The notes beneath the pieces are model-generated. The model worked only from the letters and a program-made list of their open reading frames with translations, did no database searches and had not been told where the DNA came from. A program made the position numbers and the translations under genes. From the NCBI GenBank assembly GCA_050015355.1, contig JBEKBO010000087.1, forward strand, positions 1 through 19,128: DNA of 19,128 nt. The letters are read 5' to 3'. The stretch comes from CAWBRT01 sp050015355. Its GTDB lineage: Bacteria > Acidobacteriota > Terriglobia > Terriglobales > Acidobacteriaceae. Within the stretch, counting starts at the first letter, position 1, and each line of letters starts with the position of its first letter. Of this stretch, positions 1 to 6,271 are shown piece by piece.

Positions 1-210
1 CCGGCACCGGCAGCCAACCCCCTCCGCCTGCCGCGCTCGCAGCCGCATCAATAGCGGCCCAAATCGCAATTTCCCAGCAAACTTATCGCTTAGAAGGCAG
101 TCCTCCGGTTGCCGCGCGAAAAACCCGATGGAGACGCAGAAGAATGTGCAAATCGGCTGCGAAACCGCGACCAGAGCTGGTTTTCACCAGCCTCGAATGC
201 TCACCAACCC
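1..210. other. Intergenic or gene-edge stretch without a supported gene
   Basis: No convincing gene is visible. On the plus strand one frame stays open from the window edge to a TGA at 222-224, but the translation is a low-information mix of Pro, Ala and Arg, and its stop lies inside the repeat element. A second open plus frame continues through the repeat and then runs antisense to the Yip1-family gene, so it looks like GC-driven noise. A truncated end of a neighbouring gene cannot be excluded because the window begins here. Confidence 0.4.
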
Positions 211-367
211 TAGCAGGTCGCTGAAAAACTCGTACCAGTGTCATCCCGAGGTCGCGCCGGTTTTACGCGACCGAGGGATCTGCTTCACTTTTAACGCGCA
301 CAAAAAGCAGATCCCTCGCTGCGCTCGGGATGACACCCTCAGAGAACAGTCTTTCAGCAACCTGCTA
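211..367. repeat. MITE-like palindromic element with terminal inverted repeats and TA flanks
   Basis: The ends are inverted repeats: GCAGGTCGCTGAAAAAC from 213 and, on the opposite strand, GCAGGTTGCTGAAAGAC ending at 365. Both are flanked by TA (211-212 and 366-367), as expected for an IS630/Tc1-mariner-type target duplication. Inside, GTGTCATCCCGAG (238-250) pairs perfectly with 324-336, and CGAGGGATCTGCTT (272-285) pairs perfectly with 305-318. A side hairpin GTCGCG/CGCGAC lies at 251-271. The whole folds into a long branched hairpin. No transposase is encoded, so it would be non-autonomous. The TCATCCCGAG...CGAGGGATCTGC core resembles a dispersed repeat I associate with Acidobacteriota genomes; copy number cannot be seen from one window. 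It may also act as a bidirectional terminator. Confidence 0.75.
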
Positions 368-1120
368 AAACCCGAGGCCGGCGCTAATCAGCTTCAGCAC
401 GAAGAACCCGCCAAAGATCGTAGCGAAAGCAGTGCCGCGTTTAACCTGCGTGTTTACGGAGATGCCGATGGCGATCAGCAAAACCATCCAGAGGGTAAAC
501 AGGTCAAAGACGCTGAGGAGGGAGTAGAGGAACCTGTGTGCGGCGAAGGCGCCGCCGGTCGCGAGGTCGATCCACTGTGCGGGCCCGCTGGCGATGGGGT
601 TTTTGACGTCAAAGCCTTCCGGATCGGCGAAGCACATGGTGACGATCGCCAGCAGACGCTCGACAAGCGAGGGGAGACTGCCGTAGACGACGATGGCCAG
701 AGTTCGGCCGTAAGTGATGTTGGCGCCCACGGCAAAGCGGAAGACCGCTACCAGAGCGGCTGCAAGCGACGCGAACCAGAGCAGAGACAACAATGGAATC
801 AGGTACGAACTGTACTTCGTGATGCGGATGCCCGAATCCAAACGCTGCTGTTTTTCCGCGGGAGAGAGCCGGTCAAACGCCTCCCCGTTGGAAGACTTTT
901 CGATCTGGGTGCGTACGATGAGATCCCATCCGATTCGCCTCTCCATGGCGAAGACAAAGCTGATGGAGAAGATGGACATCAACAGCCACGGAATCAACCA
1001 ATTCGCCTTGCGGCGCAAATCCGCCATGGTCTTGGACGGGGCCACAAAAGTATTAAGGATTCGACTGGCCTCGGAGAGCGTGGGAAGGCCTTCAGCGACG
1101 GGAACGGCTGGCGTACTCAT
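365..1120 (-). CDS. Yip1-family (YIP1 domain) integral membrane protein
   Basis: Predicted 251-residue inner-membrane protein. A soluble N-terminus of about 35 residues precedes roughly five hydrophobic segments: one after the KTMADLRRK stretch, two in the middle, and two near the C-terminus ending in VLKLISAGLGF. Between the first two segments lies a polar loop with SPAEKQQRLDSG. Length and layout fit bacterial Yip1/YIP1-domain proteins, whose function is poorly defined. The ATG at 1118-1120 is preferred because GGAG sits five bases upstream; an upstream in-frame start at 1210 would add 30 unlikely residues. The stop codon TAG (367-365) straddles the edge of the palindromic element: TA from the target site and G from the element. 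The gene is monocistronic in this window. Confidence 0.8.
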   Translation of the reverse strand: MSTPAVPVAEGLPTLSEASRILNTFVAPSKTMADLRRKANWLIPWLLMSIFSISFVFAMERRIGWDLIVRTQIEKSSNGEAFDRLSPAEKQQRLDSGIRITKYSSYLIPLLSLLWFASLAAALVAVFRFAVGANITYGRTLAIVVYGSLPSLVERLLAIVTMCFADPEGFDVKNPIASGPAQWIDLATGGAFAAHRFLYSLLSVFDLFTLWMVLLIAIGISVNTQVKRGTAFATIFGGFFVLKLISAGLGF

Positions 1121-1157
1121 GTGTGCTCCGGGGTCGGTCCAGCGATTGTATGGGGGA

Positions 1158-1186
1158 ATTCTACCAAAGCTCGCCTGTATGGCGAG
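1158..1186 (-). promoter_or_regulatory. Candidate promoter with inverted repeat upstream of the Yip1-family gene
   Basis: Reading the minus strand, TAGAAT (complement of 1158-1163) is a good -10 hexamer about 38 bases before the ATG. Seventeen bases further upstream the -35 position is occupied by a perfect inverted repeat, CTCGCC-ATACA-GGCGAG (1170-1186). The -35 match itself is poor, so this could be an activator- or repressor-bound promoter, or chance. The evidence is sequence pattern only. Confidence 0.25.
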
Positions 1187-1295
1187 AGGATGTTTGGTTT
1201 CGGACGTCACGGATTTGGCGTTTTCGCGCTACCCGGTCGATACTCCCACATCTGCCAAAAGCGGGCAGATATGGGGCACCAAGCCGCAAGCGCAC

Positions 1296-1337
1296 AAGAG
1301 AAAAGGCCCCCGGGGGCATAAAGCTCCCAGGAAGCCT
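1296..1337 (-). terminator. Candidate intrinsic terminator after the small exported protein gene
   Basis: On the minus strand, AGGCTTCC (complement of 1330-1337) can pair with GGGGGCCT, including two G-U pairs. An inner GGG/CCC pairing gives an imperfect GC-rich hairpin, followed at once by the T-rich run CTTTTCTCTT (complement of 1296-1305). The core GCCCCCGGGGGC (1306-1317) is itself a 12-bp palindrome. It lies 75 bases beyond the stop codon at 1412, a sensible place for termination. A smaller alternative fold is possible. Confidence 0.45.
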
Positions 1338-1411
1338 CTCTTCCGCGCGGTAAACTTGTTTCCTCCGGCAAGCGCATCAGCGTCTATACCGGAACTCTGA
1401 ACTCTTCGGTC

Positions 1412-1801
1412 TCAGGCGGCACGCCTAACCTCGACCGCAGTTGACTCAGACGCCTCGGAGGGTTTCGGAGTTGCCCGTTGGCGTCTTCTCAGGAGAAGTA
1501 TAAGCGCACACAGACACGCCCAGAGCCTGGGATCCGGAACGGCCGCGGCAAGGAAGCTCGCCCGCGCGATGCGCGCCGTTTCCGCAGGCCCGAATTTCTC
1601 CAGGACAAGGCTGGACCGCGAAGAGCCGGAGGTCTCGGTTTCCGGCCCGTCCCAGCCCGCGCGCGCGGGTTCGAACCATTCATGCTCAGAGCGCGGCTTC
1701 GAGAGCAGCTTCTCAAGGTCGGGTTGAATGGGAGTAGCCGCAGCAGCCAAGGAAAAAATCAGCATCGAAGCTGCAAACCAATGCCGCAGAGATACCTTCA
1801 C
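1412..1801 (-). CDS. Small exported protein with a PEP-CTERM-like C-terminal tail (hypothetical)
   Basis: I do not recognise a family. With the GTG at 1799-1801 the product has 129 residues and starts with a credible signal peptide: a basic start (KVSLRHW), a hydrophobic core (FAASMLIFSLAAAA) and a likely cleavage after AAA. A polar middle of about 60 residues follows. Near the C-terminus come VPDPRLW, a short hydrophobic run of about ten residues, and RRRQR, then some 20 more residues. That order (Pro-acid-Pro motif, membrane segment, arginine cluster) resembles PEP-CTERM sorting signals recognised by exosortases. The motif is PDP instead of PEP, the membrane segment is short and the extra tail is atypical. 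Alternative in-frame starts are ATG at 1894 and TTG at 1906, which would bury the signal-like segment; no start has a textbook ribosome-binding site. The gene is divergent from rpe. Confidence 0.5.
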   Translation of the reverse strand: MKVSLRHWFAASMLIFSLAAAATPIQPDLEKLLSKPRSEHEWFEPARAGWDGPETETSGSSRSSLVLEKFGPAETARIARASFLAAAVPDPRLWACLCALILLLRRRQRATPKPSEASESTAVEVRRAA

Positions 1802-1970
1802 CCTTTCTTGGATGCAAAATTGCAAATCAAAAGGTTTGCCACGGGCAAAGCGTAATTTCGCGCTCCCGTCCAAGAGCGAAGCCGCGTCCGCCATCGGCAG
1901 TTCCAATCCCAGCGACGGGCGAAGGCTGCCGTCGCCGGGGGGCCTGCGGGGTGCGAGGGTGGTCCGAGCA

Positions 1971-1979
1971 TGCTAAAAT
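1971..1979 (+). promoter_or_regulatory. Candidate extended -10 promoter of rpe
   Basis: TGCTAAAAT (1971-1979) is an extended -10 element (TG-N-TAAAAT) in a GC-rich divergent spacer. The -35 position seventeen bases upstream is weak (GTGCGA), as is common for extended -10 promoters. A start near 1986 would leave a leader of only about a dozen bases before the GTG at 1998, so the transcript could be almost leaderless. Confidence 0.35.
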
Positions 1980-1997
1980 TTCCACAGTGACTCGCGA

Positions 1998-2681
1998 GTG
2001 AGCCTTTTGATCGAACTAGCCCCGTCAATTCTGTCGGCTGACTTTGCGCGGTTGGCCGCGCAGGTACACCCCGCTATCGAAGGGGGTGCGACCGTTCTGC
2101 ACGTGGACGTGATGGACGGTCACTTTGTGCCGAACCTCACCTTGGGTCCCGCGATTGTGGCGGCCTTGCGCAAAGAGGTCGAGGTTCCGCTCGATTGTCA
2201 CTTAATGATCGAGAACCCGGACGAACTCATTCCGGCATTCATAGAAGCCGGAGCGAACTGGATTTCGGTGCACCAGGAGGCGTGTGTTCATCTGCACCGT
2301 ACGCTTGAGCACATCAAGTCTTATGGCGCACAAGCTGGGGTGGTGGTGAATCCAGCCACTCCGGTTGCGACTCTTGAAGCTGTTCTGTACATGGTCGATT
2401 ACGTGTTGATCATGTCGGTAGACCCAGGCTTCGGCGGTCAAAAGTTTATTCCGTACTCGCTGGAGAAGATTCGCAAACTGGCGATGATGCGGGCGGCACA
2501 CGGACACCATTTCCGGATCGAGGTGGACGGCGGAGTGGCGTTGGATACGATCGCTGACGTGGTTCGTGCCGGAGCGGAAGTGCTGGTTGCGGGTAGCGCC
2601 GTTTTTGGACACGGCGATATTCGCCAGAATGTCGAGCGATTGTTGCAGGCCGCCCGGCAGGCCACTGTTCAACGCGTGTAG
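1998..2681 (+). CDS. rpe: Ribulose-phosphate 3-epimerase
   Basis: Interconverts D-ribulose 5-phosphate and D-xylulose 5-phosphate in the cytosolic pentose phosphate pathway. The 227 residues form one TIM barrel of normal length. The family signature is clear: APSILSADF at 8-16, HVDVMDGHFVPN at 35-46, CHLMI at 67-71, VNPATP at 117-122, SVDPGFGGQKF at 140-150, EVDGGV at 175-180 and VAGSAVFG close to the end. Metal ligands expected from the family are present (H35, D37, H68, D177); D37 and D177 are the catalytic acid/base pair. The start is GTG at 1998, or possibly TTG at 2007, which has GTGAG four bases before it and still leaves the APSILSADF strand intact. bamD begins 39 bases after the stop, suggesting co-transcription. 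Identification is secure; only the start is uncertain. Confidence 0.96.
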   Translation: MSLLIELAPSILSADFARLAAQVHPAIEGGATVLHVDVMDGHFVPNLTLGPAIVAALRKEVEVPLDCHLMIENPDELIPAFIEAGANWISVHQEACVHLHRTLEHIKSYGAQAGVVVNPATPVATLEAVLYMVDYVLIMSVDPGFGGQKFIPYSLEKIRKLAMMRAAHGHHFRIEVDGGVALDTIADVVRAGAEVLVAGSAVFGHGDIRQNVERLLQAARQATVQRV

Positions 2682-2720
2682 GCTGAGGGCTCGCTTGAGC
2701 GCCGGCTGGAGGTATAAGGG

Positions 2721-4028
2721 ATGTTTCGTCGCATAGTCATGGTTGTCATCATCGGATCGCTGCTATTGCTCGGAATTGCGTGCAGCCATCATAAAACCAG
2801 CAATCCGCTGGAGCAGGTCGACTCGAAGCAACCCGACAAGGTGTTGTTCGACAAAGCCATGGATGCGATCAGCCATCACAAGTACGAAACCGCGCGTCTC
2901 AACCTGCAAACCTTGATCAATACGTATCCGGACTCGGAGTACGTCGCCAGGGCCAAACTGTCGATCGGCGACTCGTGGCTGGCGGAAGGCGGCTCGGCCG
3001 GGCTGACGCAGGCCGAGAGCGAGTATAAGGATTTCATTACCTTTTTCCCGAACATGTCGGAAGCGGCCGAGGCACAACTGAAGATTGCCGATATTCACTA
3101 CCGCCAGATCGAGAAGCCGGATCGCGACTTCCTGCACGCCAAACGCGCCGAGGAAGAGTACCGGCAACTGCTGCTGCAGTATCCCGACTCGAAACTGGCG
3201 GAAACGGCGCGGAGCAAGTTGCTGCAAGTGCAGGAAATCCTCGCCGAGCGTGAATACCGCATAGGGCGTTTTTACTATCTGCGCGAAAGCTGGCCGGCGG
3301 CCATGGCGCGGCTGAAGACGCTGACCGATACGTATCCTCTTTTCAGCAAAGCCGACGACGCATTGTTTATGCTGGGCGACGCTTACGAGCGTCAGGCACA
3401 AAGGTTGCGCGTGGCGAAGTTCCCGCAGGACAGGGAAGAGGCTAAGAACAAGCTGATCCGTCAGAATTCGGATGCGGCCGCCGCGGCTTTCTCTCGTATC
3501 GTCACGCGCTATCCCGTGATGCCGCGCGCCTCCGATGCGGCAAAGCGGCTGGCGGCAATGGGTCTTCCAGTTCCCAAGCCGACCCAGGAAGCAATCGAGT
3601 TGAACCGCCGCGAGCAGGCAAGCCGCAGCGAACTGGGACACACGGGCAGGGTGATGTTGACCATGCATAGGCGCCCGGATTATTTGCCTGCCACCAAGGT
3701 CGGCGAACCCACGCTTGTGGACCCGCAGCCGACGGATGCGGCACAGATTGTGCGCCAAGCCAATGAAATGGTCCAAGCCCCACAACCGGCAAAGCAAGGG
3801 AGCGGCACGGTGACGGTCGATACGGTAAAGGGCTCCGGCGGCGAGAATTCGCCGATGCCGCGTTCCGAGCAACCGGCCCAGGCGCCATCGCCGGATGCTG
3901 CCGCCCCCGCACCACCGCAAACGAACGAGGCGAATGCTTCCGACCCTGCGGCAGGCGGCAACCAATCCAAGAACGATTCGTCCAGCAAGCCGAAGAAGAG
4001 CGGACTGCGGAAACTGATTCCTTTCTAG
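2721..4028 (+). CDS. bamD: BamD-like outer-membrane assembly lipoprotein with long C-terminal tail
   Basis: Probable BamD (YfiO) lipoprotein, the TPR subunit of the BAM complex that folds beta-barrel proteins into the outer membrane. The N-terminus is a lipoprotein signal (MFRRIVMVVIIGS, then LLLLGIAC with C21 as the lipidated cysteine; Gly at -3 is a little unusual). Residues about 40-290 carry TPR-like helical pairs with recurring Y-P-D-S and tyrosine-rich repeats (LINTYPDSEY, LLQYPDSKLAE, LTDTYPLFSKADDALF). From about 290 to 435 the chain is a low-complexity Pro/Ala/Gln/Ser tail ending in basic KPKKSGLRKLIPF. Typical proteobacterial BamD is about 245 residues, so the tail is an extension. 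A strong GGAGG lies eight bases before the ATG. It is likely co-transcribed with rpe. A generic TPR lipoprotein is the alternative reading. Confidence 0.85.
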   Translation: MFRRIVMVVIIGSLLLLGIACSHHKTSNPLEQVDSKQPDKVLFDKAMDAISHHKYETARLNLQTLINTYPDSEYVARAKLSIGDSWLAEGGSAGLTQAESEYKDFITFFPNMSEAAEAQLKIADIHYRQIEKPDRDFLHAKRAEEEYRQLLLQYPDSKLAETARSKLLQVQEILAEREYRIGRFYYLRESWPAAMARLKTLTDTYPLFSKADDALFMLGDAYERQAQRLRVAKFPQDREEAKNKLIRQNSDAAAAAFSRIVTRYPVMPRASDAAKRLAAMGLPVPKPTQEAIELNRREQASRSELGHTGRVMLTMHRRPDYLPATKVGEPTLVDPQPTDAAQIVRQANEMVQAPQPAKQGSGTVTVDTVKGSGGENSPMPRSEQPAQAPSPDAAAPAPPQTNEANASDPAAGGNQSKNDSSSKPKKSGLRKLIPF

Positions 4029-4077
4029 ACTGCTAGCGCGGAAGGCGTATCCCGAAAAGCAGCCGGGTATACGAGGT

Positions 4078-4107
4078 CCCCGGCAAACGCCTAGGCGTTT
4101 GCCGGGG
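4078..4107. repeat. Perfect 30-bp palindrome downstream of bamD
   Basis: CCCCGGCAAACGCCT is followed directly by its exact reverse complement, AGGCGTTTGCCGGGG, centred on CTAG at 4091-4094. No T-run follows on either side, so it is not a classical intrinsic terminator. It could be a REP-like dispersed repeat, a cruciform, a dimeric protein-binding site or a hairpin protecting the end of the rpe-bamD mRNA. It begins 50 bases after the bamD stop codon. Confidence 0.8.
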
Positions 4108-4222
4108 TGACATTCAGCCCGGCGGTGATAGTCCCGTGAACACCCACAAGGAAACCGCTCTAAGCCAAATCAGCAGGGCCTGCGGCGATTCCGCGGGCTT
4201 TGTTGCGCGCGGAATCTGGCTG
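4104..4222 (+). promoter_or_regulatory. Segment resembling part of an FMN riboswitch (RFN element), probably incomplete
   Basis: GGGGTGACATTC (4104-4115) followed by CCGGCGGTGATAGTCCCG (4119-4136) closely resembles the 5' half of the FMN riboswitch as I remember it (GGGGTGAAATTCCC, ACCGGCGGT, AGCCCGCGAGC). Further on, CAGCAG (4171-4176), GATTCCG (4187-4193) and GAATCTGGCTG (4212-4222) loosely echo its 3' half (CAGCAGATCCGGTG, ATTCCGG, GAGTCCGGATG). The closing P1 stem, the CCGACGGT block and a plausible P4 stem are not found, and the next gene is not a flavin gene. It may be a degraded element, a relative, or coincidence. Confidence 0.3.
4176..4206 (+). terminator. Candidate intrinsic terminator downstream of bamD
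   Basis: CCTGCGG (4179-4185) pairs with CCGCGGG (4191-4197) across the five-base loop CGATT, with one G-U pair. G-C and G-U pairs at 4176-4178/4198-4200 extend the stem to about ten pairs. TTTGTT follows directly. The stem is strong but the T-run is short and interrupted. It would end the rpe-bamD transcript before the receiver-domain gene. Confidence 0.45.
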
Positions 4223-4273
4223 TCCACGTCACCAGGAGGGCGTGTACTCAGGTAATCTCAGTAGATCAATGCA

Positions 4274-4302
4274 TTGACGTGAGTCGGCGAAAGCAGTAAC
4301 TT
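4274..4302 (+). promoter_or_regulatory. Candidate sigma-70 promoter of the receiver-domain gene
   Basis: TTGACG (4274-4279) and TAACTT (4297-4302) are separated by 17 bases. The -35 matches five of six consensus positions, the -10 only three of six. Transcription would start near 4309, about 25 bases before the GTG start and after the terminator-like hairpin, so position supports the call more than the -10 does. Confidence 0.35.
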
Positions 4303-4333
4303 CTCCGTTTAGCCAAGGAAAAAAGGAAAAATC

Positions 4334-6100
4334 GTGCCTCTCAACATCCTGCTCGCCGATGACAGCATGACAGCCCAGAACATGGCAAAAAAAATCTTGT
4401 CCGAGGCTGGCTACGAGGTCACGACCGTAAGCAACGGCGCAGCCGCGCTGAAGAAGATTGCCGACAGAACGCCGGACCTTGTGATCCTGGATATCTACAT
4501 GCCGGGCTACACCGGACTGGAAGTCTGCGAACGGGTCAAACGCGCCGCGGCAACTTCCAGTGTGCCGGTTCTGCTGTCGGTGGGTAAGCTGGAGCCTTAT
4601 CGTGAGCAGGACGCCACGGCAGTGCAGGCGGATGGCGTCATCATCAAGCCCTTTGAGGCCAGTGAACTGGTCACGATTGTGACCAACGTGATCCTCCGCG
4701 TTTCCGGCGCCACAAGGCCAACTGCGCCGACTGCGATTCAGGCGAGTCCGACGGTGCAGCCGGAACCGCTGCCGGCCGTGGATACGGAGCCGCTACCGGC
4801 CGTGGAGCCCGTGGATTATTCGGCCCAGTCGGCAAAGCTGGAGTCTCAAGCTCAAGATGCCGGTCCTGCGGTCAGCTACAGCCCCAACCCGGTTTCAACT
4901 GGAGAATATCTCGGTACTTTACAGCCGCCGGTAGAGGAGAAAGCAGTGACAATCGCAGCCGCGGCGGCAACCGGATCGTCGTCCGATCTCGCTGCGCCCG
5001 GATTCCGGGCGGCGGAAGCGAACTCGTCCATGCCCTTCATGATCGATGAAATGCTGAAGTCCGACGAAAAGGTGCCAGCGGAGGATTCACTTCATCGTTT
5101 TTCCGGCCCCGTGCTTGACGTTTCTCCGGTGGAGCACGCCACGGAAGAGATCGAGATTATCGATATCCCCGCGCCGGAGCCGAGTGCCGGCACGCAAGCC
5201 GGTGAAGAGGCTATGCCGTTGAGCCATGTGGCCGTCTCCGCGGAGTCAACTACGGGTGCTACCGGCATCTCGCCCGACGAATTAACCGCGATTGAAGTGG
5301 AGACGTTTTTGCGGGACCACGCAGCGGGAGCTGGATCGGAGTTGGCGTCAGCCAGTGAGGTCAAGTTCGACAGTGACGCGCACGCGCAGGAAGGCGTCGG
5401 GGCGATTGCGGCCGGCACGAACGCAATGCAAGCGCCTGCGGTAGAAAGTCAGGCGGCGCCGGAGATTATGCCGGTCGAGTTTCCACCGAATTCGCAGCCC
5501 CAACCAGAACATGCCGAGTCAGGAGTCGCGGAGAGCGACAACCAGCCGGTTTTTGAAGCCGAGGACAAGCCCTCGATTATTCCGGCCAGCACCAGTGTGT
5601 TGGAGCCCGCGCCCATCGTCGAGGAGCTTGCGGCTCAGTTTGATGTCGAGAAGACGCTCCTTGCCGCCGATATCACGGCGGGAGCGGTGGCCCCCGCTTT
5701 CGAGCCGGCGCCGGCGGAGCCCCCGGCAGCCGTGGCGGAAGTTCCCGTGGCGCGAGAGCTTGAGCCGGAACCTGTTCCAGCATCGTCGTCTTCGGCAACG
5801 GAGAGTGAGGCCGAACCGCCAAGCGACGTAACCACAGAGGATTTCATGTTCTCGGTTCCGATGATGCTGGAAGCTACGGCGGCGATGAGTTTGCCCGAAT
5901 TGCCCGATCTCGGACCCAAGGCTGTTTCGGCATCCGCTGGTTCTTCCACCTTCGGCGCGCCCAAGTATGCCGCTGAAGCCGCCCGTCCGGCTGCGCTCGA
6001 TGAAGCGACGATTGCAGGAGCGGTGCAGCGCGTCATGGACCGTCTCAAGCCGCAGATTGTGGCGGAAATAGTTCTTGAGCTGGCCAAACACAAGCCATAA
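4334..6100 (+). CDS. Receiver-domain (REC) response regulator with long low-complexity region
   Basis: Residues 1 to about 125 are a CheY-like receiver: acidic pair D9/D10, phospho-acceptor D53 in VILDIYMPG, S82 at the Thr/Ser switch position, and K105 in VIIKPF. There is no DNA-binding, GGDEF or kinase output domain. Residues from about 130 to 545 are disordered-looking and rich in Pro, Ala, Glu and Val, with a near-duplicate EPLPAV pair soon after the receiver. The last about 35 residues (from DEATIAGAVQRV to ELAKHKP) form a predicted amphipathic helix, VMDRLKPQIVAEIV, that looks more conserved than the linker and may be a docking or oligomerising segment. Total 588 residues, much longer than a stand-alone receiver. 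The GTG start is supported by AAGGA-type purine runs upstream. No histidine kinase lies nearby, so the partner is unknown. Confidence 0.85.
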   Translation: MPLNILLADDSMTAQNMAKKILSEAGYEVTTVSNGAAALKKIADRTPDLVILDIYMPGYTGLEVCERVKRAAATSSVPVLLSVGKLEPYREQDATAVQADGVIIKPFEASELVTIVTNVILRVSGATRPTAPTAIQASPTVQPEPLPAVDTEPLPAVEPVDYSAQSAKLESQAQDAGPAVSYSPNPVSTGEYLGTLQPPVEEKAVTIAAAAATGSSSDLAAPGFRAAEANSSMPFMIDEMLKSDEKVPAEDSLHRFSGPVLDVSPVEHATEEIEIIDIPAPEPSAGTQAGEEAMPLSHVAVSAESTTGATGISPDELTAIEVETFLRDHAAGAGSELASASEVKFDSDAHAQEGVGAIAAGTNAMQAPAVESQAAPEIMPVEFPPNSQPQPEHAESGVAESDNQPVFEAEDKPSIIPASTSVLEPAPIVEELAAQFDVEKTLLAADITAGAVAPAFEPAPAEPPAAVAEVPVARELEPEPVPASSSSATESEAEPPSDVTTEDFMFSVPMMLEATAAMSLPELPDLGPKAVSASAGSSTFGAPKYAAEAARPAALDEATIAGAVQRVMDRLKPQIVAEIVLELAKHKP

Positions 6101-6169
6101 CTGAGTGTCTTCCCTTGTCCGTTGCGTCGCCGCAAGGGCGTTTCCCAGGCGCCTTTGAGAACCCATGGT

Positions 6170-6199
6170 TTGACCGGCCGTCAGCGGCTCCGATAACAT
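6170..6199 (+). promoter_or_regulatory. Candidate sigma-70 promoter upstream of valS
   Basis: TTGACC (6170-6175) and TAACAT (6194-6199) are spaced by 18 bases, matching five and four of six consensus positions. They lie about 70 bases before the chosen valS ATG and beyond the end of the preceding gene. No T-box or other aminoacyl-tRNA-sensing leader is evident in the short 5' region. Confidence 0.45.
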
Positions 6200-6271
6200 C
6201 AAATTTATCTTGCACTGATGCTTAGGGTCCCCGGCGACGGCCGCTTTTGCCGTTGTCGGGGCAGGAAACCG

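Noticed and set aside
128..1321. Long plus-strand open frame of 397 codons
   Set aside because: It runs through the palindromic repeat and antisense to a convincing membrane-protein gene. Its composition (Gly, Asp, Arg, Gln) is typical of an antisense shadow in GC-rich DNA.
1620..1690. GGTTCGAACC resembling a tRNA T-arm
   Set aside because: No acceptor, D or anticodon stems can be formed in the preceding sequence, and the site lies within the small exported protein gene.
6141..6165. AGGCGCCT palindrome before valS as a terminator
   Set aside because: The stem is only four pairs without a loop and no proper T-run follows; extended pairing is weak.
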